From positions 1 to 58,190 of IMG/VR virus record IMGVR_UViG_3300027861_000036: a DNA stretch of 58,190 nt, one strand, 5' to 3'. The translations under genes and the position numbers were made by a program. The stretch comes from a virus. Of the stretch, positions 25,794-35,681 are shown in pieces (within the stretch, counting starts at the first letter, position 1; each line of letters opens with the position of its first letter). A model generated the notes under the pieces. The model saw only the letters and a list, made by a program, of their open reading frames with translations, ran no database searches and was not told the DNA's origin.

Positions 25794-25834
25794 TAAACTT
25801 TTTTAATTATTAATTTTTTTGTAAATTATACCCC
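25794..25834 (+). promoter_or_regulatory. Promoter-like region sharing a 15-base element with 2284-2298
   Basis: TAAACTTTTTTAATT (25794-25808) is identical to 2284-2298, and both are followed within about 30 bases by TTGTAAAT plus an A/T-rich stretch and then a gene start. No exact TAnnTTTG here; TTAATTTTTTTG is the closest. Position after a terminator supports a promoter. Confidence 0.4.
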
Positions 25835-26398
25835 ATGATAAATAATTATAAAGAACCGGATGTAAAAGGGCCTAGATTTAGGAATAAAAGATTAGGGTTT
25901 TTAAATACAAAAACATTTAATGAATTTAGAAAAGAATTTCCTGCATATAAGAACATTGATAATTCTAAACTAAAGAAAATCATTAAATTATACAACAAAA
26001 ACTTATGGGAAGGAGTAATAGAACATAGGGATGGTGTTGAATTACCTAATTCTTTAGGATATTTATTTATTGGTACATGTCCTCCACCAAAGAATGTAAA
26101 CACAAATTATGCATTGTCAAAACAATATGGCAAAGTACTCAGCAATAAGAATTGGGAAACAGATGGGAATATAGCAAAGATAGTTTATACAAATTGGGCT
26201 GCTAAATATAAGTTTAAACACAGAGAACTTTGGAGGTTTGAAGCATATAGAGACTTTAAAAGAACGGTTGCTAAAACATATCCTGATAACTGGACAAAGT
26301 ACATCTACATGCCAAAAAAGCATAAAATAGCTAATATGTACTATGATAAGACTGCAGAGCAAGAAGCTTTAAAAACTTATAATGAATTTGAAATCTAA
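25835..26398 (+). CDS. Conserved crAss-like late protein, function unknown (187 aa)
   Basis: A basic 187-residue protein beginning the tail-ring/muzzle operon. The central segment KLKKIIKLYNKNLWEGVIEHRDGVELPNSLGYLFIGTC is a conserved-looking block I recall from crAss-like genomes at this spot. The C-terminal half is basic and aromatic (FKHRELWRFEAYRDFKRTV; WTKYIYMPKKHKIANMYYD). No catalytic motif is certain. It could bind DNA in the tail channel or help assemble the ring proteins encoded next. It probably has its own promoter after the 25748 terminator. Confidence 0.6.
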   Translation: MINNYKEPDVKGPRFRNKRLGFLNTKTFNEFRKEFPAYKNIDNSKLKKIIKLYNKNLWEGVIEHRDGVELPNSLGYLFIGTCPPPKNVNTNYALSKQYGKVLSNKNWETDGNIAKIVYTNWAAKYKFKHRELWRFEAYRDFKRTVAKTYPDNWTKYIYMPKKHKIANMYYDKTAEQEALKTYNEFEI

Positions 26399-26403
26399 AT
26401 AAA

Positions 26404-27075
26404 ATGGCAACAATAGGAGAAGTAATATCACGTATAAGGGGTCAGGTAAAAGCAGAGGTACAAGATGCTTTTGTTACAGATAGATATATCTATAGCTTAA
26501 TAACAAAATTTGCTCAAGTATTAATGAGGAGGCAGGATTTTGCTAATAAACTTATGAAGTTTAATGCTGTATGGAAGAAGTTGCCTTATGTAGAATTAAT
26601 AGAAGTGGATAAGGTTGAAGCTGATTGTGTAGGTGTTAAATCTGGTTGTACAATAAAAAGAACTAAGGATAAATTACCAGACATGATAGAAGGATATTGG
26701 GGACCGTTAATTAGAACAGTAAGTTCTATTGATGGCTCAATAGAGATTTATCCTACACAACCTGGCACATATACTTCTATAACAAAAACCACATCCTTTA
26801 GATATAACAAGAATAAATATTTTTGGTATCTAAATGGTTATTTGTATTTTCCTAATCTTGATTGGGATGCGGTAAGGGTGGAAGCTGTTTTTGATGATAG
26901 CATAGGTGATTGGTTATGTGATGAAACAGAAGCTTGCATACCAAGATATGAACAAGAAATGAATATACCTGAAGCTTTGTTTGCTGAAATAGAAAGTCAA
27001 ATTTTACCTGTTATGATGAATACATTAAAAATACCACCAGAAGATTCTGATAACAAAATAAATCCACATAGATAA
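26404..27075 (+). CDS. Ring/tail-hub structural protein (223 aa)
   Basis: A 223-residue protein with an N-terminal helical segment (TIGEVISRIRGQVKAEVQDAFVTDRYIYSLITKFAQVLMRRQ), then a beta-rich body with paired Cys (DCVGVKSGC) and a C-terminal helix (NIPEALFAEIESQILPVMMNTL). This layout and its place before the muzzle gene match crAss-like ring proteins. The stop overlaps the next start by one base, and the two proteins probably form stacked rings below the portal. Confidence 0.65.
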   Translation: MATIGEVISRIRGQVKAEVQDAFVTDRYIYSLITKFAQVLMRRQDFANKLMKFNAVWKKLPYVELIEVDKVEADCVGVKSGCTIKRTKDKLPDMIEGYWGPLIRTVSSIDGSIEIYPTQPGTYTSITKTTSFRYNKNKYFWYLNGYLYFPNLDWDAVRVEAVFDDSIGDWLCDETEACIPRYEQEMNIPEALFAEIESQILPVMMNTLKIPPEDSDNKINPHR

Positions 27076-27959
27076 TGAGTGTATCACATAAATATAGAAC
27101 CTTTGATCAGTTGTTTGAAGATGTATCAATAGATTTTGCTACATATACATTAGAAGGAATGGTGCAACCTCAACAACTTATAAAGGTAGCTACAAGAGTT
27201 AATTATGATTTAGGTCTTAGGATTCACAGAACTAAGCAAGTAATATTAGACATAGAACATGGTAAAGCAAGATTACCTTATGATTTTGCATATTTAAACT
27301 ATGCTTTTAGATGCGGAGAATATACTATAGCTGATAGATTACCATCTGGAACACATGTGGAAACATTTAATGATGTTCCTTATGTTCCCGCACCTGGTGA
27401 GTCAGGTCCTTGTGAAGATCCTGAGTGTAGAGATGTATGTGTTATAAAGACATGCGCTGATACACATGAATATCAATTGGTTCAAAGAATAGGCCCTGTC
27501 AAGTACAGAACGTTTACAGCATTTAGACCTTTAAGGATTAAAACTGTAAATAAATATGTTTGTGATTGCCCTAATATAAATGAACAAGCATATGATATAG
27601 CTGAAATAAAAGATGGTTTTATGTTAACAACTTTTGAAACGGGTAAAGTATATATAAGCTATCAAGGTGCTATGGAAGATAATGAGGGTAATCTATTAGT
27701 GTTAGATCATCCTTATTGTAATGAATATTATGAGTATGCTTTAAAGCAAAGAATATTAGAGAACATGGTATTTGCAGGAGAGAATGTATCTAATCAATTA
27801 GGTTTGGTTGAAAATAGATTAAGAGCTGCAAGGAACAATGCTTTATCTTTTGTTAATACACCAGACTTTAAAGAGCTACAGGAAGTTTGGAGAATAAACA
27901 GAAAAGCACAGTATCATAATTACTATAATATGTTTAAAAGTTACCCAACTTTGGGATAA
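27075..27959 (+). CDS. Ring/tail-hub structural protein (294 aa)
   Basis: A 294-residue protein beginning MSVSHKYRTFDQLFEDVSIDF, with VNYDLGLRIHRTKQVILDIEHGKARLPYDFAYLNYAFRCG, a pattern typical of phage adaptor proteins in which a helical N-terminus is followed by a beta sandwich. Cys-rich middle (CEDPECRDVCVIKTCAD). C-terminal helices (NEYYEYALKQRILENMVFAGENVSN; LRAARNNALSFV) complete the fold. Coupled to the preceding ring gene and 6 bases before the muzzle gene. It probably connects ring and muzzle. Confidence 0.65.
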   Translation: MSVSHKYRTFDQLFEDVSIDFATYTLEGMVQPQQLIKVATRVNYDLGLRIHRTKQVILDIEHGKARLPYDFAYLNYAFRCGEYTIADRLPSGTHVETFNDVPYVPAPGESGPCEDPECRDVCVIKTCADTHEYQLVQRIGPVKYRTFTAFRPLRIKTVNKYVCDCPNINEQAYDIAEIKDGFMLTTFETGKVYISYQGAMEDNEGNLLVLDHPYCNEYYEYALKQRILENMVFAGENVSNQLGLVENRLRAARNNALSFVNTPDFKELQEVWRINRKAQYHNYYNMFKSYPTLG

Positions 27960-27965
27960 TACATT

Positions 27966-30900
27966 ATGGCTAAGAAATCTAAGAAGACAACAAATCCAAA
28001 TAATACATCTTCAACAGAGGTTAATCTCTTTACTAAAGGGATGAGTAAAGATGTCAATGCTTCTTTTCAGGGAAAGGAAACATGGTATCATGCAATAAAT
28101 GCATATAATAACTCTGTTGATGGTGATGTTGGTGTAATAGGTAATGAACCAGCTAACTTAGAATGTGCAAAAATACCTTATACAATTATAGGGGCTATTC
28201 ATAAACAAGGTGATGAATGGTATATATTTTCCACAGATGATGTTAATTCAGAGATAGGTCTTTTTAATGATAGTGAGTGTGCGTACACTACTATTGTTAA
28301 TGCTCCGTGTTTAAGTTTTAACAGGAAGTACTTAATAACGGGTGCATCCAAAGAGAATTTTGATTGTACTTGGCAAGTGTATTGGGATGATAATCTAAAT
28401 CCATCAAGAACACTAAATGTAGATGATATACCCTGGATACAAAATGATATTAGCACACCGGGTTCCCCATGTAAAGAGTATCAGGATACAATAATTCTTG
28501 ATTGTGAAAAGATTAGATTAGCTCCTTTAGTTAAAACACCTTGTGTTAAATTAACTAAAGCTCAAGATGGTGGTCAAATAGTAAATGGTTCATATCAGGC
28601 TTTTATTGCATATGCTTTAAATGGTCAGAAGGTAACAGATTATATTGGTGTTTCTAATATCCAAAGTTTGTTTGACCATTCAGAGTTTGCGGGTTCTTTA
28701 AATATAACAATAGAAAATCTTGACCAAAGGTTTGAAGAGTTTGAACTTGTTATATTAAGCAATACTAAAAACCAACATGTTGCTAAAAGAATTGGGTTGT
28801 ATAGTACAGCACAAACAGCAGATCCATCACAAACATCTTTATTGCCAAAAGTAATATCATTAGATTTTATAGATCCCGCTTTAATAAGTACACCATTTCC
28901 AATCCTTTTTAAAAAGAGCCCTGCATATGAAAAATCAGAGGCAATGTATGTTGTTAATGATTGGTTATTAAGACAAGGACCTACAGAACAGTTTGATTTT
29001 AATTATCAACCAATAGCTAATTTAATTAAAACAGAATGGGTTGTAGCTCAATATCCAGCAAGTTATTACTTTAAAGGTGGTAATAAGACAAGTTTTATGA
29101 GAGATGAGCAATATGCTTTCTTTATAAGATGGATATATAATACAGGAGAAAGATCTGCTTCATACCATATTCCAGGAAGACCGCCTAGAACAACCACTAG
29201 TTTTCCAACACCAGGTACAAATCAATTTGGGGAAGTTATAAATGAAACTGATGATGCAATATGTCCAGGGAATTGTTTTCCTACAGAAATGAATTTTCAG
29301 GCGTATAATACAGCCACACTTATAACTGTAAATGCTAGTATACCTGTAGGAGATGGCGGAACTATAATATCAACAGGTGATATGGGTTATTGGGAATCTA
29401 CAGAAAGATACCCTGCAACAAAACCTGAGATATGGGATTCTACTTATATAAACCCTAATACAGGTGTTAATTTAGCTAATACAACAGATACAAGATATGA
29501 TTTATGCGGGCAGCCTATAAGGCATCACAAAATGCCAACAGAAGAGTTACATTCTTCTTTGCATTTATCAACAGAAGATGGTCAAAACATAAGAATATTA
29601 GGTGTACAATTCAAGAATATAATAAGACCTAAGTATAATGATGGTAGTTATATAGAGAATATTGTAGGATATGAGGTTCTAAGAGGTTCAAGAGAAGGTG
29701 CTAAATCTATTTTAGCAAAAGGTATATTCCGTAATATGAGAGAATATACAATACCTGACGCAGAAGATTTAATTGGTGACCCTGTACAAGGAATATATCC
29801 TAATTATCCATATAATGATTTAGATGATGACCAATATTTTCAAGATGATAGGATTAAAACAATAGGGTGTCATGGTTATACTGCTTCTATAGATGTATAT
29901 AAACCATTAGAAGGTTATAGGCAAGATGTATTTACTTTTCATTCTCCAGAGTTAATGTTTAAAAGACCTTTCTTATCTGCACATGAAACAAGGATATATG
30001 GAACATTGCATGGGCAAGCAGAAGGTCAATTTGTACCATCTGAAAAACATCCTAAAAATAAACTTCTTAGGAATGGTGCTATTATTATAGCATCTATAAT
30101 AGGTGTAGGATATGCAATGCAAAAGATAAGAGGTAAAGTAACAAAGAAATCATTACCTCTACAAATGAATAATCAAGGGTTAACATGGCCTCATAGTGGG
30201 CTTGGTACACGTTCAGGTCTTATTTATGAAACTATACTTGGATCAGGTGAAATGAGTGATAAAGGAGGTGGCAATATACTATGGGGAGTAGCGGGAGATG
30301 GATATAGTCCTCATATGCCTGGTGAACAACTTCCAACAAGTATTGCTGGACTTGATAATATAGCTGCTATGGGTGCCGCAGAAGGAGCAATACAAGCGGT
30401 AATAACAGCGTTTCTTACAGGGGAAGAAGGAGGTAAATTTGCAGCAATAGGGGATGGTGGAGAAACAACAACAAGTTTATATGAATCAATGAATACTTCA
30501 CGGTTAGCAGCTGGTGTATTACCCGGTACATTTGGTGCAGGTATGCAGATAGATATAGAAGAAAGTGAGCAAATGGGTGGTCCTGTTGGTTTTAGAAACT
30601 TAACAGGATTCACTGCTTTTCTCACTCACTTTATGGTAGGTACTGATGAGATTATTGAATTGTTTTATAATCTTATTTCATTAAATAATTTTGCATATAA
30701 GCACAACTCACATGGGCAATATACAACGTTTCAAAGAACCCTATTTTCTGATGATAACTATAGAAGAAAGAATATAGATGCAAATTATATAGGAAGTTCT
30801 TTTCAAACTTTTGGAGAAACATCATCATCTTCAGGATTATTTAAAATAAATAATTTATTCAGACCTGATACTGTAGCTATTAATACAGACGGTATTTTAA

Positions 30901-33900
30901 CAAATCCAAGAGTAATAGATAATTCCCGTTATACACTTGGAGAATTAGGTGATCCTTATTTAGAAGATCCTACTCTTAAAGTAAAAAGACCTATATCTTG
31001 TTTATATGGGGCTTTAAAATTTGATTTTGAAAATCAATATGGTCAGCTTGAAGGTGTTAAGCAAGTTCAAATGAGAGGTTGTGTAGAATATGTAGACTCT
31101 TCAAACCCTGATGGTTTTTCATATTTTACAGAACCTCTGTTTTCAGGAGATGTATATATCAATAGATATACAGAAAAAACAATCATGCCTATATTTACAG
31201 ATTTTATGTATGGGCAACCGGATGAAACAATATATGATTATATTAAAAGAATAAATATACCTTATCCAAGGTATTGGATGAATACAGAAAAATATCAAAT
31301 AGGTAAATTAATTGATGGTTTTCTTAATGGAACATTATTTGCTACTTTTTCAGGTGGTAATACTCCAGACCTTATACCAGAAGATTTATTTTATTTAGAT
31401 AGACATGCAAGTTCATGTGGGGCGTTTCTTGTTCAACAAACTTTAGGTACAGGAACCCCTACAGCTAATAATGTAGACCCTAATCCAATATTTGCAATGA
31501 GATTTGCATATATGTATACGCATGTAAATGGTATACAGGATTTCTTTGTAGAATCTGAATTAAACATAGCACAAAGAGACTGGGAAGATATAGCAGCTAA
31601 AAGACATTATGATCCATATTTATATACAAGTATAAGAGATTTATTTCATGCTGATATAATCAAGGATGATAACTTTTATAAATATGATTCTCCATTAAGT
31701 GCTTCTAGGTTTATTACAAATTTACAATCTTATGGTAATGTACAACTAAGAGATTATGATCCACAGGTAGCAGAAACATGTTTTTCATTCTATCCTAAAA
31801 GGTTAATCTATTCTCTTCAGGCAAGAAAAGAAACCAGAAAAGATTTTTGGAGAGTCTTCCTTCCCAATAATTTTAAAGACTTTAAGGATAAGGTTAATGT
31901 TATTAAACCTATAAATAAAAGCGGTGCTATAATATTCTTCCCTTATAGATCACCTCAGATGTTCCAGGGTTTAGATACATTAAGAACTGATTTAGGTACA
32001 AAGCTTACAATAGGTGATGGTGGATTATTTAGCCAACCATTTCAAAATCTTGTAAATGCAGACTTAGCAAATGAATATGGTTCTTGTGAAAGTGCAAGAA
32101 GTGTTGTTAATACACCACTTGGTATATTCTATTTATCTCAAGCACAGGGTAAGGTATTCCAATATGGACGTTCCCTTAAGAATATTGCAAATAACGGAAT
32201 GAAATGGTGGTTCAATAAATACTTACCATCCATCTTAATAAGAGAGTTTCCTGAATTAGCAGAAACAGAGTTGGGAGATAACCCTGTTGTTGGTGTTGGT
32301 TGTCAATCTGTATATGATACAAACAATGACATAGTCTACTTTATGAAGAAGGACTATAGTGTTATAGATGAATACAAAACTAACATTCAATTTGACATAG
32401 GTAACTGTCAGTTTTATTTTTACCCTGATGGGTGTGATACATCTACCTGTAGATTCCCTATAACATTAGGAGATATTACTTATTTTAATGATGCATCATG
32501 GACTGTATCTTATGATCCAAAAGCTAATGCTTGGATATCTTTTCATGACTGGCACCCTGAATTAGTGATGCCAAGTATAAATCATTTCTTGACAACCAAA
32601 ACAGAACCTGCAGATCCAACACAACATTATTGCCCACCGGGGTATATTTATAATCCACAAACAGGTGATTGTGAAAGTTTAGTAACAGAGACAGTACCAG
32701 GATTTGCAATATTAGAGGATAATATACAAACTATAACTATAAGCGACTGTCCTCCAGGATACACATTAAATCAGCTTACAAATATATGTGTAGGATTAAC
32801 AACTAACGCAACCGTATCACCAACTACATATTTAGTAGCACCCATTGTAAGCAATCCTGTGTTTGGTATAGTAGGAACTAGATTTTACAATGGAGCTTTT
32901 GGAACAGGACCTTTTATTTCAACTACTGCATCAACAGATTTATTTGATTCTAATAATAACCCTGTAGCTTTTAATTTAAGACCAAAAGGTTCTATATCAA
33001 ATGACCCTTGGTGGAGGAGGTTAAGAGATGGTGGTGTATGGACTACATTAGTGTGTCCATCATTAGGCGGCTGCCCATCTACTTGTGGTAGTCTTAATTG
33101 TACAAATCTGCCATGTTGTGAATGGATTGGATTTATTACTTGTGTAAATATAACGGAATCAAAAGAATATTGTTTTTTAATAGCTGCTGATAATGCGGTA
33201 AGAGTATTTGTTGATGGTAATTTATTTGCAGATTTAAACTTTAGTGCTAATGTGACATTTCAAAGAATGCATGTTATACCTATATTTTTAACTGCTGGAA
33301 CGCACTCTATTACAATGGAAGGGTTTAATAATGACCAATCAGGGGGATTTGTAGGTGAAATTTATAATTTAACATTACAAGAAGCTCAAGATACTAATAT
33401 TATAGGTTCAGAGTTTAACTTAATAAACTATAGACTATGGTCATCACGTCAAGAACAACAGTTTAATACTGGTCAGTTTTCAGGTAATACATGTCCTCCC
33501 GGTTATAGTTTAGTTTTTAGTGCAGATTGTGGAGAATTAATATGTGTTCAAATTGCAAATCCAGAAGTAACATGCGGTTGTGAACCTGGGTATACAATTG
33601 TATATCCTGAATTACAACTTGATAATGTTACTGTTTATAATGTGTTAGATACAGGACCTTGTAGTATAGATGTTGAAATTTCACCTGCTGTACCCGGTAC
33701 AGATCCTGGACCAGACCCTTTACCATTACCAATAGCACCTTCATGCCCTGTAGATATAGTATTTGTAATGCAAGCAGATGATAGTACTACTGATGATTTT
33801 TATGGTGGTCTTAGACAAAGAGAGGTAATGATAGATTTTGTTCAACGGTTTTTAGTAAATCCAACTATACAAGCAGCCTTAAATGCAGGAACATTGCAAT

Positions 33901-35681
33901 TTGGTGCAACATTAGCTGCGCAAAATAATGGTGAACCTTCTTGTCAATTATTTAATTCATTTGCTATAAACCCACTTGGGTTTGAAAATGAGAGATATAA
34001 CTTTCAATTTGGCAGCGGTGGTAATGAGTTTATGTCAAGTACAGAACCAAGTACAGGTTTAAACCCTGTTACACTTGCTCAAGCTATTGTAAATTGGATG
34101 TACAATGAATGGATTAGTACTAATAAACCACCTGATACTAAAAGAAGAGCTGATTATGGGCAAAGATATGCTGTTACTGATGTAATAAATTTAAGAGGGG
34201 CTAACTCACAAAAAGGAGATAGGAGTTTAGATCCTAACTATAAAGCTTATGTAATTCATGTTACATCAGTAGTAAATGATTGGTTTGCTCCACCAGGTTG
34301 TTCTCCGCAATGCCATGATAAGAGTCAAGTATGTTTAGCACCTTGGAGTTCTGGTGTACAGGGTTTAATTTTAATGCTTGGTTCTGTACCAACAGTTAAC
34401 GCTCTAGCAGCTGGTAATTGCGATCCTTTTACAGCGCAATTTCCAGAACCCTGGCTTGCACCATTAAATAATGGTAATCCAAATACTATTTGGGGAGTAC
34501 CTAATTGGCATCCGTCAGGCCCTGTGCATGACGCTGATATGGATGCAGCTGTTCAAGGAATGGTAAATTATATATCTATTGAATGCCCGTTTATACCAAT
34601 AGACCCAAGTCTTTGTGCATGTTATGAATTTATATTGACATCTACAGGTGATTCTGATACAACATTTGCCTTAGTAACCTGTGAAACAGGAGTCTTAGCA
34701 ACCCCTGTAGTTGTTCTAAACGGTGAATCTGTAACTATGAGTTGTGCTAGAAATGCTTATGCAACAGCAGGTACAGGTACAGTTACATATGTTAGTACAA
34801 CACCATGTGGAAGTTATAATTGTGAAGGAACTACAGGAACAGAAGCTGTTATTAACACATATGAAGCTATATGTAGAAAAATAGATTGTGGTTGTTTACC
34901 GGGGCCTACACCACAAACTGTAGTTGAACAAGTAGGTACTTGTGATATACCTAATTTAATATATGATATAGGATATCCATCTGTTTCATTACCTACAATA
35001 ACTTGTAATTATGATATCATATACGCAACACCACCAAGTAATGCAACAGGTGGTATATGGAGGCATAATTACAGATGTGATTTGTATGCTAACTATTATG
35101 GTGTTGATTACCCTTGGGAAATAGAGTTTGTAGAAACTACGGGGCAAATGGTAAATACTGTAAGAAGTTTAGAATACCAGTTAGAAGCTTTTGTATATAA
35201 AGGTAATTTAATAAATGGTTGTGGAGATGACAGATGGCATGATTTAGATTTCAACTTTGATGAATCTATAATTTATAATACTGAGCAGGTATCCGGGTTA
35301 CTAAGATTAGAACTAAACCCTAAAGAGGATCCTTTAGCTATGATACAATATCCCATTATAAGTAATACTGATATTAGAATCCTTTATTCTAAAGAAGAAC
35401 AAAAATACAGGTTCAATCAGTTTTGGGATGTTACTAAAGATAGAGGAGAGTTTTTTAATCAAACACTTGGTGTTTTTGTAGAAGAGCCAATATTCATAAC
35501 TCAGCTAAACGGATACATTAAAGATTTAAACTCAGTAAATCTTAATTATATAAAAGACAGTGACCAACGTAAAAAGTTTAGACACTACTATAACAAATTC
35601 CTTTTAAGAAGAAGGATATCTGGTAATAGGAAGATGCTATTAAAAATAAATAATGCTAAATTAAACTTATCCTTTAGATGA
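27966..35681 (+). CDS. Giant tail muzzle/stabilisation-type protein with PA14-like and VWA-like insertions (2,571 aa)
   Basis: Resembles crAss-like muzzle proteins (P22 gp10-like), which form the tail nozzle; the N-terminus (LFTKGMSKDVNASFQGKETW, then YNNSVDGDVG) is family-typical. A hydrophobic stretch near residues 702-722 (GAIIIASIIGVGYAM) may be a buried or membrane-interacting helix. Three CPPGY-type Cys motifs occur at C1556, C1595 and C1843. Between them is a PA14/GLEYA-like domain (about 1634-1810; FLIAADNAVRVFVDGNLFADL). A VWA-like domain follows (about 1926-2175) with DDSTT at 1938-1942, near the MIDAS DxSxS. The C-terminal 400 residues return to muzzle-like sequence, so the adhesive domains appear inserted. 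At 2,571 residues it is unusually long. Confidence 0.7.
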   Translation: MAKKSKKTTNPNNTSSTEVNLFTKGMSKDVNASFQGKETWYHAINAYNNSVDGDVGVIGNEPANLECAKIPYTIIGAIHKQGDEWYIFSTDDVNSEIGLFNDSECAYTTIVNAPCLSFNRKYLITGASKENFDCTWQVYWDDNLNPSRTLNVDDIPWIQNDISTPGSPCKEYQDTIILDCEKIRLAPLVKTPCVKLTKAQDGGQIVNGSYQAFIAYALNGQKVTDYIGVSNIQSLFDHSEFAGSLNITIENLDQRFEEFELVILSNTKNQHVAKRIGLYSTAQTADPSQTSLLPKVISLDFIDPALISTPFPILFKKSPAYEKSEAMYVVNDWLLRQGPTEQFDFNYQPIANLIKTEWVVAQYPASYYFKGGNKTSFMRDEQYAFFIRWIYNTGERSASYHIPGRPPRTTTSFPTPGTNQFGEVINETDDAICPGNCFPTEMNFQAYNTATLITVNASIPVGDGGTIISTGDMGYWESTERYPATKPEIWDSTYINPNTGVNLANTTDTRYDLCGQPIRHHKMPTEELHSSLHLSTEDGQNIRILGVQFKNIIRPKYNDGSYIENIVGYEVLRGSREGAKSILAKGIFRNMREYTIPDAEDLIGDPVQGIYPNYPYNDLDDDQYFQDDRIKTIGCHGYTASIDVYKPLEGYRQDVFTFHSPELMFKRPFLSAHETRIYGTLHGQAEGQFVPSEKHPKNKLLRNGAIIIASIIGVGYAMQKIRGKVTKKSLPLQMNNQGLTWPHSGLGTRSGLIYETILGSGEMSDKGGGNILWGVAGDGYSPHMPGEQLPTSIAGLDNIAAMGAAEGAIQAVITAFLTGEEGGKFAAIGDGGETTTSLYESMNTSRLAAGVLPGTFGAGMQIDIEESEQMGGPVGFRNLTGFTAFLTHFMVGTDEIIELFYNLISLNNFAYKHNSHGQYTTFQRTLFSDDNYRRKNIDANYIGSSFQTFGETSSSSGLFKINNLFRPDTVAINTDGILTNPRVIDNSRYTLGELGDPYLEDPTLKVKRPISCLYGALKFDFENQYGQLEGVKQVQMRGCVEYVDSSNPDGFSYFTEPLFSGDVYINRYTEKTIMPIFTDFMYGQPDETIYDYIKRINIPYPRYWMNTEKYQIGKLIDGFLNGTLFATFSGGNTPDLIPEDLFYLDRHASSCGAFLVQQTLGTGTPTANNVDPNPIFAMRFAYMYTHVNGIQDFFVESELNIAQRDWEDIAAKRHYDPYLYTSIRDLFHADIIKDDNFYKYDSPLSASRFITNLQSYGNVQLRDYDPQVAETCFSFYPKRLIYSLQARKETRKDFWRVFLPNNFKDFKDKVNVIKPINKSGAIIFFPYRSPQMFQGLDTLRTDLGTKLTIGDGGLFSQPFQNLVNADLANEYGSCESARSVVNTPLGIFYLSQAQGKVFQYGRSLKNIANNGMKWWFNKYLPSILIREFPELAETELGDNPVVGVGCQSVYDTNNDIVYFMKKDYSVIDEYKTNIQFDIGNCQFYFYPDGCDTSTCRFPITLGDITYFNDASWTVSYDPKANAWISFHDWHPELVMPSINHFLTTKTEPADPTQHYCPPGYIYNPQTGDCESLVTETVPGFAILEDNIQTITISDCPPGYTLNQLTNICVGLTTNATVSPTTYLVAPIVSNPVFGIVGTRFYNGAFGTGPFISTTASTDLFDSNNNPVAFNLRPKGSISNDPWWRRLRDGGVWTTLVCPSLGGCPSTCGSLNCTNLPCCEWIGFITCVNITESKEYCFLIAADNAVRVFVDGNLFADLNFSANVTFQRMHVIPIFLTAGTHSITMEGFNNDQSGGFVGEIYNLTLQEAQDTNIIGSEFNLINYRLWSSRQEQQFNTGQFSGNTCPPGYSLVFSADCGELICVQIANPEVTCGCEPGYTIVYPELQLDNVTVYNVLDTGPCSIDVEISPAVPGTDPGPDPLPLPIAPSCPVDIVFVMQADDSTTDDFYGGLRQREVMIDFVQRFLVNPTIQAALNAGTLQFGATLAAQNNGEPSCQLFNSFAINPLGFENERYNFQFGSGGNEFMSSTEPSTGLNPVTLAQAIVNWMYNEWISTNKPPDTKRRADYGQRYAVTDVINLRGANSQKGDRSLDPNYKAYVIHVTSVVNDWFAPPGCSPQCHDKSQVCLAPWSSGVQGLILMLGSVPTVNALAAGNCDPFTAQFPEPWLAPLNNGNPNTIWGVPNWHPSGPVHDADMDAAVQGMVNYISIECPFIPIDPSLCACYEFILTSTGDSDTTFALVTCETGVLATPVVVLNGESVTMSCARNAYATAGTGTVTYVSTTPCGSYNCEGTTGTEAVINTYEAICRKIDCGCLPGPTPQTVVEQVGTCDIPNLIYDIGYPSVSLPTITCNYDIIYATPPSNATGGIWRHNYRCDLYANYYGVDYPWEIEFVETTGQMVNTVRSLEYQLEAFVYKGNLINGCGDDRWHDLDFNFDESIIYNTEQVSGLLRLELNPKEDPLAMIQYPIISNTDIRILYSKEEQKYRFNQFWDVTKDRGEFFNQTLGVFVEEPIFITQLNGYIKDLNSVNLNYIKDSDQRKKFRHYYNKFLLRRRISGNRKMLLKINNAKLNLSFR

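Noticed and set aside
25705-25794. Read-through of the TAG at the end of the 188-residue gene (TAG to Gln recoding)
   Set aside because: Recoding is known in some crAss-like phages, but the extension would run through a strong terminator hairpin, and other genes here also end cleanly at TAG. Standard code fits.
30065-30130. Transmembrane segment making the muzzle protein an integral membrane protein
   Set aside because: One hydrophobic stretch in a 2,571-residue virion protein without a signal peptide is more likely a buried or channel-gating helix.
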